Positions 10,060 to 19,977 of a stretch of 64,000 nt of DNA are shown here, in pieces (within the stretch, counting starts at the first letter, position 1; every line of letters begins with the position of its first letter). The notes below the pieces were generated by a model, which did not search any database, was not told the DNA's origin, and worked only from the letters and a program-made list of their open reading frames with translations. The position numbers and the translations under genes are program-made. The DNA lies in NCBI GenBank assembly GCA_039105265.1, contig JAPFFF010000001.1, positions 744,001-808,000 on the forward strand. Direction: 5' to 3'. The stretch comes from Tritrichomonas musculus. Its lineage: Eukaryota > Parabasalia > Tritrichomonadida > Tritrichomonadidae.

Positions 10060-10257
10060 ATGACAATTCATTCATTTTTAAATATTTTTTTTTTACATTA
10101 TTCATATTTGATTTGATTAATTTAATGCGTTGTCAGATGCTCACAGTGATGCAAAGACACTACTTATAGATGCAATTACACTGTCTCTTGAGACGAAAAA
10201 CAAAATGATTTTTAAAAGTATAGATAATATGTTTATTTATATATTTATTGATTTGTT

Positions 10258-11346
10258 TCAAGATCTTTGTGATTCACTCCATTCTCTTGTTTTTATCCAG
10301 TCTCCAAATGCGACATTCCCTTCTGGATCTGTTATCACTTGTCGCTTGTATTCTGTATAATTTGTTGTGTCAAGGTAATAGTCATGAACTGGCGCTTTAG
10401 GTTTCGGTCCTGCAATTATATAACGTCGTCCTCCACACGAAACCCATTTCATTTTCTCTTCTCGTGTTTTATTTCGTTCGACTTTCGTTTCTTCTTCAAC
10501 TTTCGTTTTCTTTTCTTCTGTCCATTCTCTCATTACTTCTGGTGTCGTATATCGAATGTTGCCATGCCAATCTGTGATTTTCGATCTCTTTTGGTCTTGA
10601 TAATAAAACACTTTTTTCTTGTTGACTCCTTCTCCAACGTTTTCTTCCTTGATTAAAACTTTTTTCAATTCTTCTTCTTCCTTCTTTTTGTAATCTGGTC
10701 GAACAACCTGAAGTCTTTGCGTTGGAACTGGGTTATTTCTATGTGCGAATTCAAATGCTCTAACATATTCAAATCTCGTTGCCTCATCATTTCTATAGTT
10801 CAATGAGTCAACAAAGAAACAAGGCATTTGCGGATTGATGTCACTACATCCTGGAAGAGTTTTGACGAAATCAACAACTTTCTGACGATATCTTGTCTCC
10901 GCAACTTCTTTGTTGAAATAATTTGGATAACATCTTGTGAAAATGATGCCTGTTTGATTCCAAAAGTCAGGATTATTAAAGAAATCGTTAATCAATTGGA
11001 TGAGCCTTTGAATACCTTGATCAAAACGCGGATTTTGAACATTCAACACGATGAAGAATGCATTCACTCCATGTCTCCATTCTTTCAAGAATTCAACCAT
11101 TTGTTGAATGTATTCTGCATCAAGACCATCTGTTGACGCCAAACCTTGTGTATCAATATAATATCTTGCGATTCCATTGACAACATTTCGTTGAGCACTC
11201 GTTCGATATGTGCATGAATCTGGACTACTGTTTGTTTCAAATGCGTCATCTTTTTCTAAGAATGCACACCCATTTTGTGATTTACCAACTCCACTCTCAC
11301 CAATCACCAACACAGTGACACATCTTTCATTACCTTCCTCAGTCAT
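10258..11346 (-). CDS. AIG1-like GTPase a (complete copy)
   Basis: 362 residues. The P-loop is GESGVGKS at 16-23 and switch II is DTQGL from Asp65. IIFTRCYP sits where AIG1/IMAP GTPases carry their conserved FTRGD-like strand. The N-terminal ~210 residues form the G domain. The remainder is charged and then beta-rich, with CGGRRY, HDYYLDTTNYTEY and DPEGN-FGDW motifs also present in the neighbouring AIG1b. AIG1-family proteins are septin/dynamin-related GTPases linked to membranes and, in plants and animals, immunity; the role here is unknown. It is divergent from AIG1b with a 325-bp shared upstream region. Start: ATG 11346 follows a TCATTTTA initiator-like site. The mirror copy at 38855-39400 has lost its G domain. 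Confidence 0.75.
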   Translation of the reverse strand: MTEEGNERCVTVLVIGESGVGKSQNGCAFLEKDDAFETNSSPDSCTYRTSAQRNVVNGIARYYIDTQGLASTDGLDAEYIQQMVEFLKEWRHGVNAFFIVLNVQNPRFDQGIQRLIQLINDFFNNPDFWNQTGIIFTRCYPNYFNKEVAETRYRQKVVDFVKTLPGCSDINPQMPCFFVDSLNYRNDEATRFEYVRAFEFAHRNNPVPTQRLQVVRPDYKKKEEEELKKVLIKEENVGEGVNKKKVFYYQDQKRSKITDWHGNIRYTTPEVMREWTEEKKTKVEEETKVERNKTREEKMKWVSCGGRRYIIAGPKPKAPVHDYYLDTTNYTEYKRQVITDPEGNVAFGDWIKTREWSESQRS

Positions 11347-11355
11347 AATCTACAA

Positions 11356-11363
11356 TAAAATGA
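11356..11363 (-). promoter_or_regulatory. Initiator-like motif for AIG1a
   Basis: The minus strand reads TCATTTTA about 10 bases before the ATG at 11346, similar in position to the motif found before other genes here. Confidence 0.35.
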
Positions 11364-11440
11364 GATGAAAATTCAAAATAATTCAAAATAAACTTGATTA
11401 GCAAAATTTTTGGAAATTTTCATTTTGAACACTTTATTTG

Positions 11441-11583
11441 GCATTTTTGCTTGACAAAATCTTTACTTTGGAAAATTTTAAATTTCTTTGTGGAATTTTT
11501 GCTTGACAAAATCTTTACTTTGTAAAATTTTAAATTTCTTTGTGGAATTTTTGTTTGACAAAATCTTCATTTTGGAAAATTTA
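11441..11583. repeat. 52-bp tandem repeat in the AIG1 divergent promoter region
   Basis: Two full units (11441-11492, 11493-11544) and a 39-bp partial third unit share TTGACAAAATCTTTACTTTG. They lie between the two divergent AIG1 genes and may be regulatory, or simply a tandem expansion. Most of the tract is deleted from the right arm. Confidence 0.85.
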
Positions 11584-11652
11584 TTTGTCGATTTTTTTTT
11601 TCCAAAGATTTCATTTAAATGTAAAAAACGATAGAAAATAATATGAATGACT

Positions 11653-11660
11653 TCATTTTT
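11653..11660 (+). promoter_or_regulatory. Initiator-like motif for AIG1b
   Basis: TCATTTTT, 11 bases before the ATG at 11672, conserved in the right-arm copy. Confidence 0.35.
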
Positions 11661-11671
11661 ATTTTTAGAAA

Positions 11672-12745
11672 ATGATCAAGAAGGTAACAGTTTTATCATT
11701 GGGAGAAAGTGGAGTTGGAAAATCGACATGTGGATGTGTCTTTTTGAAAAATAAGAACGCATTCGACACAGACAGTAGTCCTGATTCTTGCACTTATAAA
11801 ACAAGTTCTCAATCGAGTATCATCAATGGGATAGAACGACATTTTATTGACACACAAGGACTTGCTTCACCGGATGGATTAGATGCAGCATACATCACAC
11901 AAATGGTTGACTTCTTGAAGAAATGGGAAAATGGAATAAACGCGATATACATCATCATTAACATTCAGTCTCCGAGATTTGATGCAGGCGTGCAACAAAT
12001 GATGAAGATGCTTAACAAGTTATTCAATAATCCAAACTTTTGGAATCAGACGGCAATCATCTTTACAAGATGTTATCCAGGCCATTTCGATCGAAATTCT
12101 GCTGAAACAAGATATCGGAACCTCGTCATCGATTTCATTAAAAACCTTCCTGGTTGTCAAAACATTAATCCGCAGGTGCCATGCTTCTTCGTTGACTCTG
12201 TTAATTACGAAAATGATCAATCAACGAAGGATGAATTCATTCGGATATTTGAATATGCGCATGGGAAAGACAGCTTGCAAACGCACGAAGTTCAACCTGT
12301 GAGACCGGAATATCAATCGAGAGAAGAAATAAAGATGAATCATGTTTTATTGAATACGAGTTATTCAGGAAGTGGAGCCAGTCGTACAAAAACAATGACG
12401 TACGCAGATCAACGGAAGTATAAACTCACAGATTGGAAAGGGAACGTCACATACACACAGCCAGAAAACATCAGAACATGGAATGAAGTCATAAGTTCAA
12501 CATTCCAACAAGAAACAAAAGTAGAACAGAAAGAAAGCACACAAGAAATCTTTAGATGGGAATCATGTGGCGGTCGTCGATTTGGATTTTGTGGTCCAAG
12601 ACCAAAACGGCAAGTTCATGATTATTATTTGATCACAACAAATTATACAGAATATCTACGTGATATAATCATCGATCCAGATGGAAATGTGACATATGGC
12701 GATTGGAGGCACAACCGTGATTGGTCAAACCAGAGAACTGCTTAA
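11672..12745 (+). CDS. AIG1-like GTPase b (left arm)
   Basis: 357 residues with P-loop GESGVGKS at 11-18, DTQGL from Asp60 and the FTRCYP strand. It is clearly paralogous to AIG1a along its whole length, including the beta-rich C-terminal region (CGGRRFGFCGPRPKRQ, HDYYLITTNYTEY). No transmembrane segment or lipid-anchor motif is visible. The right-arm copy differs by only one residue near the C-terminus (Gln versus Leu). Pairing of two divergent AIG1 genes suggests co-expression and possibly hetero-oligomers; that is inference. Confidence 0.75.
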   Translation: MIKKVTVLSLGESGVGKSTCGCVFLKNKNAFDTDSSPDSCTYKTSSQSSIINGIERHFIDTQGLASPDGLDAAYITQMVDFLKKWENGINAIYIIINIQSPRFDAGVQQMMKMLNKLFNNPNFWNQTAIIFTRCYPGHFDRNSAETRYRNLVIDFIKNLPGCQNINPQVPCFFVDSVNYENDQSTKDEFIRIFEYAHGKDSLQTHEVQPVRPEYQSREEIKMNHVLLNTSYSGSGASRTKTMTYADQRKYKLTDWKGNVTYTQPENIRTWNEVISSTFQQETKVEQKESTQEIFRWESCGGRRFGFCGPRPKRQVHDYYLITTNYTEYLRDIIIDPDGNVTYGDWRHNRDWSNQRTA

Positions 12746-12840
12746 TTATTTAAAACTTGTCTAATAAAAATAACTGGCATAAATCAATTCTTCAGAAACA
12801 AATCATTTTTGAATGAATTTTATTTAAAAAGACAAAAAAA

Positions 12841-12922
12841 CGACACGAACCAGATTCGAACTGATGCGGGTAAACCCATGGGGACTCAAATCCCACGCCA
12901 TAAACCACTCGGCCATCGTGTC
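12841..12922 (-). tRNA. tRNA-Ser(UGA), copy 2
   Basis: Identical to the copy at 8362-8443, including its A-C anticodon-stem mismatch and T-run terminator. The matching flank beyond the acceptor end is shorter (to ~13015) than in the other two copies. Confidence 0.9.
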
Positions 12923-13184
12923 TTATATCATATTATATAAGTTATTTGTTTTAATTTTAAATTAAATTAATTAAATGACATTGACTTTCACGTTAAATAT
13001 ATTTTTTATCATAGAAATTGCCCTTCGGAGGTTTTAAAAATTACGTTCGGTTAACCATTTTCACTGTATAAAAAAAAAAAAAAAATTAAAAGAGGCTTTG
13101 AAAATTGAATTGTACGGAAATGCAAAAAATAGACCAAATATTCTTTCAAATTCATAATTTATCCGTTCTAATATACCCGCTTCA

Positions 13185-16100
13185 ATGAATTATAAAAAAT
13201 TGGAACAAGAACCTGTTTTTTATAAATTAATTTGGAACACAAATGTTTTTGATGTTCCGTTTAATGATCTAACATCCTCAATAAATCCAGATATCTCTTT
13301 CGAAATTAAATCCAAAGGGCAATATCAAATAAAATCGGATATCAGTGAAAATGTACTCAAAAATTTCGTTCAATATTTAACCGAGTTAGAAATACCTGAT
13401 TTTGGAGTAGATAATATTTTAGAATATGAACGACTTAGCAATGAATTTGATATAATGAAGAATCTAGTAAATCTATATAAAAATCATATGAATTATAAAT
13501 TTTTTCCTTTACAAGCTGAAAACGAAGAGCTCAAAAAAATGATTTACGCAAAAAGTGACATTTTACAACAAAAAACTCAAAACAACCAAAAAATCATTTA
13601 TTTTTTGTTCTTTAATAAAGGAATTGCTTCATATGTCAAGCTAAAAAATAAGCTTTTGATACGAAATGCATGCGAAGAAGAGAATGTTTCTTTGATTGAC
13701 CTTTACACCCGATTGAAAGTCGAAATAGACGGAATAACGTACATCCTAGATGAGGAACAAAAGACTGCTTCTGTTTATGGAATCAATTTTTGCGATGATT
13801 CTTTGATATTACCACCAAAAATCAATTATAATTCAGAAGATTACGTCATCACAAACATCGTCGATCTTCCTGAACAAAGAGAAGAAGAAGAAGATCCAAC
13901 TGTTGATGAAAATGCAAATGATCTTAATAATAAAGAAGAAATGAAAAAAGATTCAACTATTAATGAAGCTGTAAGTGATGTGAATGAAGAAGAAGAAGAA
14001 GAAGCGGAAGAAGATTTGGCTGCTAGTGAAACTGCAAATGATCTGAATAATAAAGAAGAAATGAAAAAAGATTCAACTATTAATGAAGCTGTAAGTGATG
14101 CGAATGAAGAAGAAGAGGAGGAGTGGGAGGAAGAAGAAGAAGAAGAAGAAGAATATTTACCCATTGAAATTCCTGAAAATTATGAAGGAAATTTGAATAT
14201 TCATTCAATTGAGCCAAACGTTCTCATTAATAGTAATGATTCTACTGGATTGTTTATTGTTCCTCCTAATTTAAGTGAATTCAAGGAGGGCTGGTGTGCA
14301 GGTGACACTGAAATAATTCGAGTTCTAGTGATGCCATCAAACAAGCACTTTATTAACTATGATAAATACTTTGTGCTTGGAAAATCTGATCAAAAAAGTG
14401 ACATTTTTGATGTTCTATTTTTTTGCAACAGGGACGCTCGAATAGTTGTTGTGCCGCCGTTTATCAAGAGGATTGCACCTTACGCTTTCTATTACTGTCA
14501 AAGTCTGAGGACTGTCAATTTTACTGAAGATTCACAATTAGAAATAATTGATAAATGCGCATTTCAAGATTCAGGGATTCGAAAAATTTCTATTCCAATT
14601 CATGTCAAACACATTGCTGAATATGCTTTTTCTGAATGCTCAAATTTGTCAAAAGTTGACATTGATAAAAACTCAGAATTACAAAGCATTGGCAAAGAAG
14701 CTTTTGCACACACAATTTTGAAGTCATTTTTGATTCCACCAAGCGTGACTTATTTCAGTTCAGATTGCTTTTACAATGGTGAATCAATAATAGTCGAATT
14801 GATGCCAAATAATCAAAATTACACTTATTATGAAAATATGTTTATTTTGAAGAAATCTCATCCAAAAAGTGACATTTTTGATGTTCTTGTTTTCACTAAT
14901 AGATTTGTAACATCAGCAATCATTCCTTCTTTTGTTAGAATCATTGAATCTTATGCATTCAACGAATGCCGTAACATTAGAACGATAAGATTTGCTGATA
15001 AAACAAAGTTAAGAAAAATCAATGATTTTGCATTTATAAATTGTTCCATTCCAAGCATTACAATTCCATCAACTGTCACTTTTATTGGTGAAAAAGCTTT
15101 TTCTTTTTGTGAACAACTTGAAAAATTTGATTTTGAACCAAATTCTAAATTAAAGTCAATTATGCCAAACATGTTTAATTTTTCATCAATTGAGACTCTT
15201 GTTATTCCTCCAACTGTTGATAGATTATATGAAGGCTGGTGTTATGAAGCGAAAAAATTGAAGGAAATTATATTAATGCCCAATAATCCAAGATTTTCAA
15301 TGTACAATGGCACTTTTTTACTGGGGAAATCTGATTTAAAAAACTTTGATGTTCTTCTTTTTGCAAATAGAAACATTGAAAAAGCAGAAATTCCTTCATT
15401 TATTAAAATAATTGATTCTTATTCATTTGCAAATTGCTTGAATCTCAAAAATGTTTTTTTTTCACAAGATTCAGAATTGAGAATAATTAAAAAGTATGCA
15501 TTTACAGAAACAGCAATTGAAAGTATTAGAATTCCACCTCGTGTTTCTCAAATTGATAAATATGCTTTTTCAATTTATGCTCAAAATGTTGAATTTACTA
15601 ATAATCCAAATGCAATAAGAATTCATCATTATGCCTTCAATTTTGAACGTGTACATTTTTACAGAAAATTATATTTCCAAGCTCTACCAAAACGATATGA
15701 AGCAATGAGGAAAAGAATTGAAAATGACATTTTGAAGCAAATTTACTCACAATTCATTTTTTTGTATTTTTCGTATCAATTTTTCCATAAAGAAAACAGT
15801 GTTATTAATCAATTGATGATCATTGATTTTTTGTTTGAATCATTAAAAATACATAAATTTATTGTATTTAATCTTTATCATCGTTATCTATGCAAAGATT
15901 ATGATGATGGTGATTTTGTTGTTGATGCAATTTTTTGTTTTGAAAGCAGCTTCGTAATTATTGAAAAGATTAAAGTAAATTTAATTAATGAAATTATAAA
16001 TAGACTTAAAAAAGAGAAGATATCATTGTTGAACATCAGTAAGGAAAATAATAAAAAAGAAACAATAGATGAAAAAAATATAAGTGAAGAAATACAAAGT

Positions 16101-19100
16101 TTTCAAAGACATTTTCGATTTGAGATCCATAAAAATCAATTTCTTGAATTAACAATGTCATCAATTGCTTGTTATTTGATTCGAAGATATTATTATCCAT
16201 CAAGCTATTTTAAAGATGATTCTTTCTTTCATTTTGTTGATGATTTAGCAATAGAAAGAACAGTTAAAAATTCTTTTTTGAAAATATCAAAAGAATCATA
16301 TCTTAGATCAATTTCTTTTTATGATTTAATTGAATCAGTATCAAATTACATCTCTAAAACCAATAAAATTTATAGTAATGCTAATAAAAAAGCAAAAAAT
16401 AATCATTTTAAAAAGAATGATTTCATTACATTAAGAACAATTCATCCAGGATACGAATCTGCTATCTATTTGGTCATTCATATTAAAAGTCTTCATGTTT
16501 TTACGATGAAATGTGTTGCTGATTATTCATCAAAAGAATTTCAACATGAAATTGATTTTTGTATCAATTATTCACATCGATGCTTGAATACTTTTTGTGG
16601 GTTTTTATATGAAGAAGAAACAATTATTGGCTTTATTTACGATTTTATGTGTAATGGATCACTTGAATCATATCTTTCATCCAATAAAAATGAAATTGAT
16701 GATTTATTTATATTGACAACAATTAACAGAATCCTTCAAAGTTTGATTTATCTAAAATCAAATTATTTAGTTCATAGAGATCTTAAACCGTCAAATATTC
16801 TATTAAATCATGATTTTCAACCTTTCTTGTCAGACTTTGAAACAATTCGTTCAATAAAAGAAGTTCAAGATTCTTCATCTGAGATAGAATTCACTTCTAA
16901 ATTTGGATCTATACTTTACATGTCACCAGAACAATATAACGATGAACCAGTTTCTTATTCCTCTGATGTTTTTACGTTTGGCTTAATCATTTACTTTTTA
17001 TATGAAAAGAAAAAGATGAGAACATGTGAAAATGAAGTTAAAAATAATGAGGTTAAACAAATGACTAGAGCTCCAAAGTACATTCAAGATATTTATGAAT
17101 TATGCTTGAAGAAATCACCTGAAGAAAGACCAACACATGAAAAAATATTATCTCTTTTAATTAATGAAATTAATTCAATTGATGACATGATTCAATATCT
17201 TTTAAATTCAAATATTGAACAGGAATTAGAATTTATAATTCAGTATTTCATAGAAAGCATGATTGCTCTTCTAAATAGTCATTCATCATTTCATTATTAC
17301 CTTCAAAATTTGACTCTTTTTTTGGATGTCAAAAGATTCCAAGAATCAATTAACGAAAAATATTTTCGATACATTTTACATTCAGACGAAGTATGTGAAT
17401 TAGGAAATGACTTTTACTATGGTATTAATGTAAAGAGGGATTATATAATTGCTCGTAAAATATATGAAAAATTAGCCAAAAAGAATAATATATTGGCACT
17501 TAATCAATTAGGATTAATTTATACGTTTGGTTTAAGTATTCAAAATGATTATGAAAAATCCTTAAAAATATTCGAATTTACAGCATCAAGAAAAGATCCA
17601 TTTGGTTTATTATATGTTGGGCTTTTTCATTTATTTGGATTATCTGTTCAACAAGATTTTATTAAAGCTAAAAATTATTTTGAATTATCAGTTGCAGGAA
17701 AGAATTTAGATGCACTTTATTACTTAGGATTAATGCATATTCATGGACTTGGAGTTGATAAAGATTATGAGAAAGCTTTGCGTTATTTTGAATCAGCAGC
17801 AAAACAAGATCATTCAAAAACACTTTGCTATTTAGGCAATCTTTATCAAGATGGAATTTATATCCAAAAAGACATTTGGAAATCAAAGTATTATTATAAA
17901 TTAGCAGCTCAATTTGATAACTCAGATGCATTATATGGATTAGGAACTCTTTATGAAAAAGGTGATGTTATTGAAAAAGATTATCAAATAGCAATGTATT
18001 ATTTTGAAATGGCAGCAAAACTTGGTAATTGTAAAGCATTGAATATTTTGGGGAATTATTATTTGAATGGAATTCTTGTAATGAAAGATTATTTGAGTGC
18101 AATTAAATATTTCTTTAAATCTGCTGATTTAAATAACAAAGAAGCCATTTTTAATTTAGGAAATATTTTCTTCAATGGCTATGGCACTAAAAAAAATCCG
18201 GCAAAAGCAATAAAATATTTTGAAATGTCAGCAAATTTGAACTTTTCTGACGCTTTATTAAAATTGAGTCGAATTCATTCAAATGGCGAATTTAAAAATA
18301 TTGACATTTCAAAAGCTATTTTTTATTTAGAAAAATGCATCAATATTCAAAATGAATTGTCTTTTAATACTCTTTTTAATATTGAATATGTATCAAATAA
18401 GAATTTGTATTTGGCTTGCAATGATCTTGGCTTAATTTATGTCACTTTTTATAATGATATAAATAAAGGAATTGAATTCATTAAAGAGGCAGCATTTGCT
18501 GAATTTCCATTTGCACAAAGCAACTTTGGTTTGCTGAATCAATTCTTTTTAAATGATATTAAAAAGGCTGAATATATGTACCAAAGATCTTCTGAGCATC
18601 AATTCGCTATTGCTGAATACAATTTAGGTTATTTGAAAGAAAAAGAAGGTCAAATTGATCAATCAATTAATTATTATAAAAATGTATCCGAACATGAAGA
18701 CGTTCCTTTGGTTTTTCATGGTAACGTTTTCTATGATAAAAGACTTTTTATATCAACTCAATTCATCATTTGTCTTGCTGATTTCAAGCTTACCAGCCAC
18801 TTTTTGTCACAATCAAATTTTGAGGAAGCTAAAAAATATTTCATAAAATCTTTTCCTGAAAAGGAAGAAGATAATGAAGAAGAAGAAGAAGAATATGATG
18901 AAAATGATGTATTTATTCATAATTATCCATTTTATTTCAAACTTCATTACGAAATGAACAGATCAGAAGAAAATCACACTGAAGCTTTTAAACCAATGAA
19001 AACTAATAAATCAGACTCTGACTCTGACGAAGATAACGTGAAAGAAAATTCAAATAAAAAGTTATATAAACAAAAACTAAATGAAGCAGAAAAACATAAA

Positions 19101-19802
19101 TTTGATAAAGAAAAAGAAAAATTAAATGACGAAAAAACTGACTCGTATTCTGATTCTGATGAAGATGATCAAAAAGTTAATTCATACAGACATTCATTTA
19201 GACAAAAATTAGATGAAATTGAAAAAAGTTTAAATGAAAAGTTTTATTCAAAAGAAGAGAAGAACAATAATGATTCCGGCGAAGAAGAATTCAATGGAAA
19301 TGATGATCCAAATTCAGATGTTAATTTAATCCAAGAAAATCTCTTGAATTTTTATTCTAGAGAGAGACAAAGGAATAACTTTTCAAAAGAAGAGTTTCGT
19401 TTTGTTGAAGAAAATATAAGATGTGATTTTGAATACATGAAATCATTCATTTTAAACATTCCTATTTTAAACTTCAAAAATCAGCCCGATTTGGATTTAA
19501 ACAAGTTTATGAATATAAATCATAAAGAGCCAATTAATAGTCCTTTTATTGTTTTTGATTATGCTGGTGATTTGTTCGATTTTGTTATTCAAAATGAGAA
19601 TTTATTGAAATGTTTCATTTGTGCAATTAATGATCTAATTCATACATTTGAAGAAATCCTGTATAAGCCTCCATATACCATTTTGTTTGGAAGAATAAAT
19701 ATTGCCAAGAAGAACTTCATGAATCAAATAATCAATGAAGCTTTACCTTTGCGAGAAGAGGTTAATGAAAAATTCTATGAAGGATTTCAAATTGACATCT
19801 AA
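13185..19802 (+). CDS. Giant BTB-like / BspA LRR / kinase / Sel1 protein (left arm)
   Basis: 2205 residues. Domains in order: ~1-115 BTB-like N-domain (WNTNVFDVPF); ~226-326 acidic low-complexity insert with two copies of a NDLNNKEEMKKDSTINE repeat; ~330-830 BspA-type LRR_5 repeats (IIPSFVRIIESYAF); ~830-1080 helical; ~1085-1330 protein kinase; ~1409-1840 Sel1-like repeats (LYYLGLMHIHGLGVDKDYEKA); ~1930-2060 charged, Ser/Asp-rich; then a C-terminal domain. The kinase keeps Lys1109, HRDLKPSN from His1197 and SPEQY, but lacks a clear glycine loop and has DFE at 1217 instead of DFG, so metal binding may survive while activity is doubtful. LRR and Sel1 tracts bind proteins, so this is probably a scaffold. 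No signal peptide or membrane segment is seen. The start was chosen because it is shared by both copies. Confidence 0.85.
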   Translation: MNYKKLEQEPVFYKLIWNTNVFDVPFNDLTSSINPDISFEIKSKGQYQIKSDISENVLKNFVQYLTELEIPDFGVDNILEYERLSNEFDIMKNLVNLYKNHMNYKFFPLQAENEELKKMIYAKSDILQQKTQNNQKIIYFLFFNKGIASYVKLKNKLLIRNACEEENVSLIDLYTRLKVEIDGITYILDEEQKTASVYGINFCDDSLILPPKINYNSEDYVITNIVDLPEQREEEEDPTVDENANDLNNKEEMKKDSTINEAVSDVNEEEEEEAEEDLAASETANDLNNKEEMKKDSTINEAVSDANEEEEEEWEEEEEEEEEYLPIEIPENYEGNLNIHSIEPNVLINSNDSTGLFIVPPNLSEFKEGWCAGDTEIIRVLVMPSNKHFINYDKYFVLGKSDQKSDIFDVLFFCNRDARIVVVPPFIKRIAPYAFYYCQSLRTVNFTEDSQLEIIDKCAFQDSGIRKISIPIHVKHIAEYAFSECSNLSKVDIDKNSELQSIGKEAFAHTILKSFLIPPSVTYFSSDCFYNGESIIVELMPNNQNYTYYENMFILKKSHPKSDIFDVLVFTNRFVTSAIIPSFVRIIESYAFNECRNIRTIRFADKTKLRKINDFAFINCSIPSITIPSTVTFIGEKAFSFCEQLEKFDFEPNSKLKSIMPNMFNFSSIETLVIPPTVDRLYEGWCYEAKKLKEIILMPNNPRFSMYNGTFLLGKSDLKNFDVLLFANRNIEKAEIPSFIKIIDSYSFANCLNLKNVFFSQDSELRIIKKYAFTETAIESIRIPPRVSQIDKYAFSIYAQNVEFTNNPNAIRIHHYAFNFERVHFYRKLYFQALPKRYEAMRKRIENDILKQIYSQFIFLYFSYQFFHKENSVINQLMIIDFLFESLKIHKFIVFNLYHRYLCKDYDDGDFVVDAIFCFESSFVIIEKIKVNLINEIINRLKKEKISLLNISKENNKKETIDEKNISEEIQSFQRHFRFEIHKNQFLELTMSSIACYLIRRYYYPSSYFKDDSFFHFVDDLAIERTVKNSFLKISKESYLRSISFYDLIESVSNYISKTNKIYSNANKKAKNNHFKKNDFITLRTIHPGYESAIYLVIHIKSLHVFTMKCVADYSSKEFQHEIDFCINYSHRCLNTFCGFLYEEETIIGFIYDFMCNGSLESYLSSNKNEIDDLFILTTINRILQSLIYLKSNYLVHRDLKPSNILLNHDFQPFLSDFETIRSIKEVQDSSSEIEFTSKFGSILYMSPEQYNDEPVSYSSDVFTFGLIIYFLYEKKKMRTCENEVKNNEVKQMTRAPKYIQDIYELCLKKSPEERPTHEKILSLLINEINSIDDMIQYLLNSNIEQELEFIIQYFIESMIALLNSHSSFHYYLQNLTLFLDVKRFQESINEKYFRYILHSDEVCELGNDFYYGINVKRDYIIARKIYEKLAKKNNILALNQLGLIYTFGLSIQNDYEKSLKIFEFTASRKDPFGLLYVGLFHLFGLSVQQDFIKAKNYFELSVAGKNLDALYYLGLMHIHGLGVDKDYEKALRYFESAAKQDHSKTLCYLGNLYQDGIYIQKDIWKSKYYYKLAAQFDNSDALYGLGTLYEKGDVIEKDYQIAMYYFEMAAKLGNCKALNILGNYYLNGILVMKDYLSAIKYFFKSADLNNKEAIFNLGNIFFNGYGTKKNPAKAIKYFEMSANLNFSDALLKLSRIHSNGEFKNIDISKAIFYLEKCINIQNELSFNTLFNIEYVSNKNLYLACNDLGLIYVTFYNDINKGIEFIKEAAFAEFPFAQSNFGLLNQFFLNDIKKAEYMYQRSSEHQFAIAEYNLGYLKEKEGQIDQSINYYKNVSEHEDVPLVFHGNVFYDKRLFISTQFIICLADFKLTSHFLSQSNFEEAKKYFIKSFPEKEEDNEEEEEEYDENDVFIHNYPFYFKLHYEMNRSEENHTEAFKPMKTNKSDSDSDEDNVKENSNKKLYKQKLNEAEKHKFDKEKEKLNDEKTDSYSDSDEDDQKVNSYRHSFRQKLDEIEKSLNEKFYSKEEKNNNDSGEEEFNGNDDPNSDVNLIQENLLNFYSRERQRNNFSKEEFRFVEENIRCDFEYMKSFILNIPILNFKNQPDLDLNKFMNINHKEPINSPFIVFDYAGDLFDFVIQNENLLKCFICAINDLIHTFEEILYKPPYTILFGRINIAKKNFMNQIINEALPLREEVNEKFYEGFQIDI
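13860..14160. repeat. Coding GAA-rich tandem repeat
   Basis: Two ~120-bp units plus GAA/GAG runs encode the acidic insert of the giant protein. Run lengths differ in the mirror copy (34170-34490), accounting for most of the length difference between the proteins. Confidence 0.85.
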
Positions 19803-19977
19803 TATGAAATGATAATTTGATAAATTTCAGCAAAAATAAATAATTTAATTGAAAATATAAATGTTTATTTTTATTTTTTATTTTTATTTTATTTGTAAAA
19901 AATGGAAATATTATCATTTTATTCATAGGGAAATATTCAGACTTTATTTGGTCATTAATAATAAATTTTTAAACCCA

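Noticed and set aside
13841-14164. Ser-rich minus-strand frame opposite the acidic repeat
   Set aside because: GAA repeats read as TTC/TCT on the other strand; shadow.
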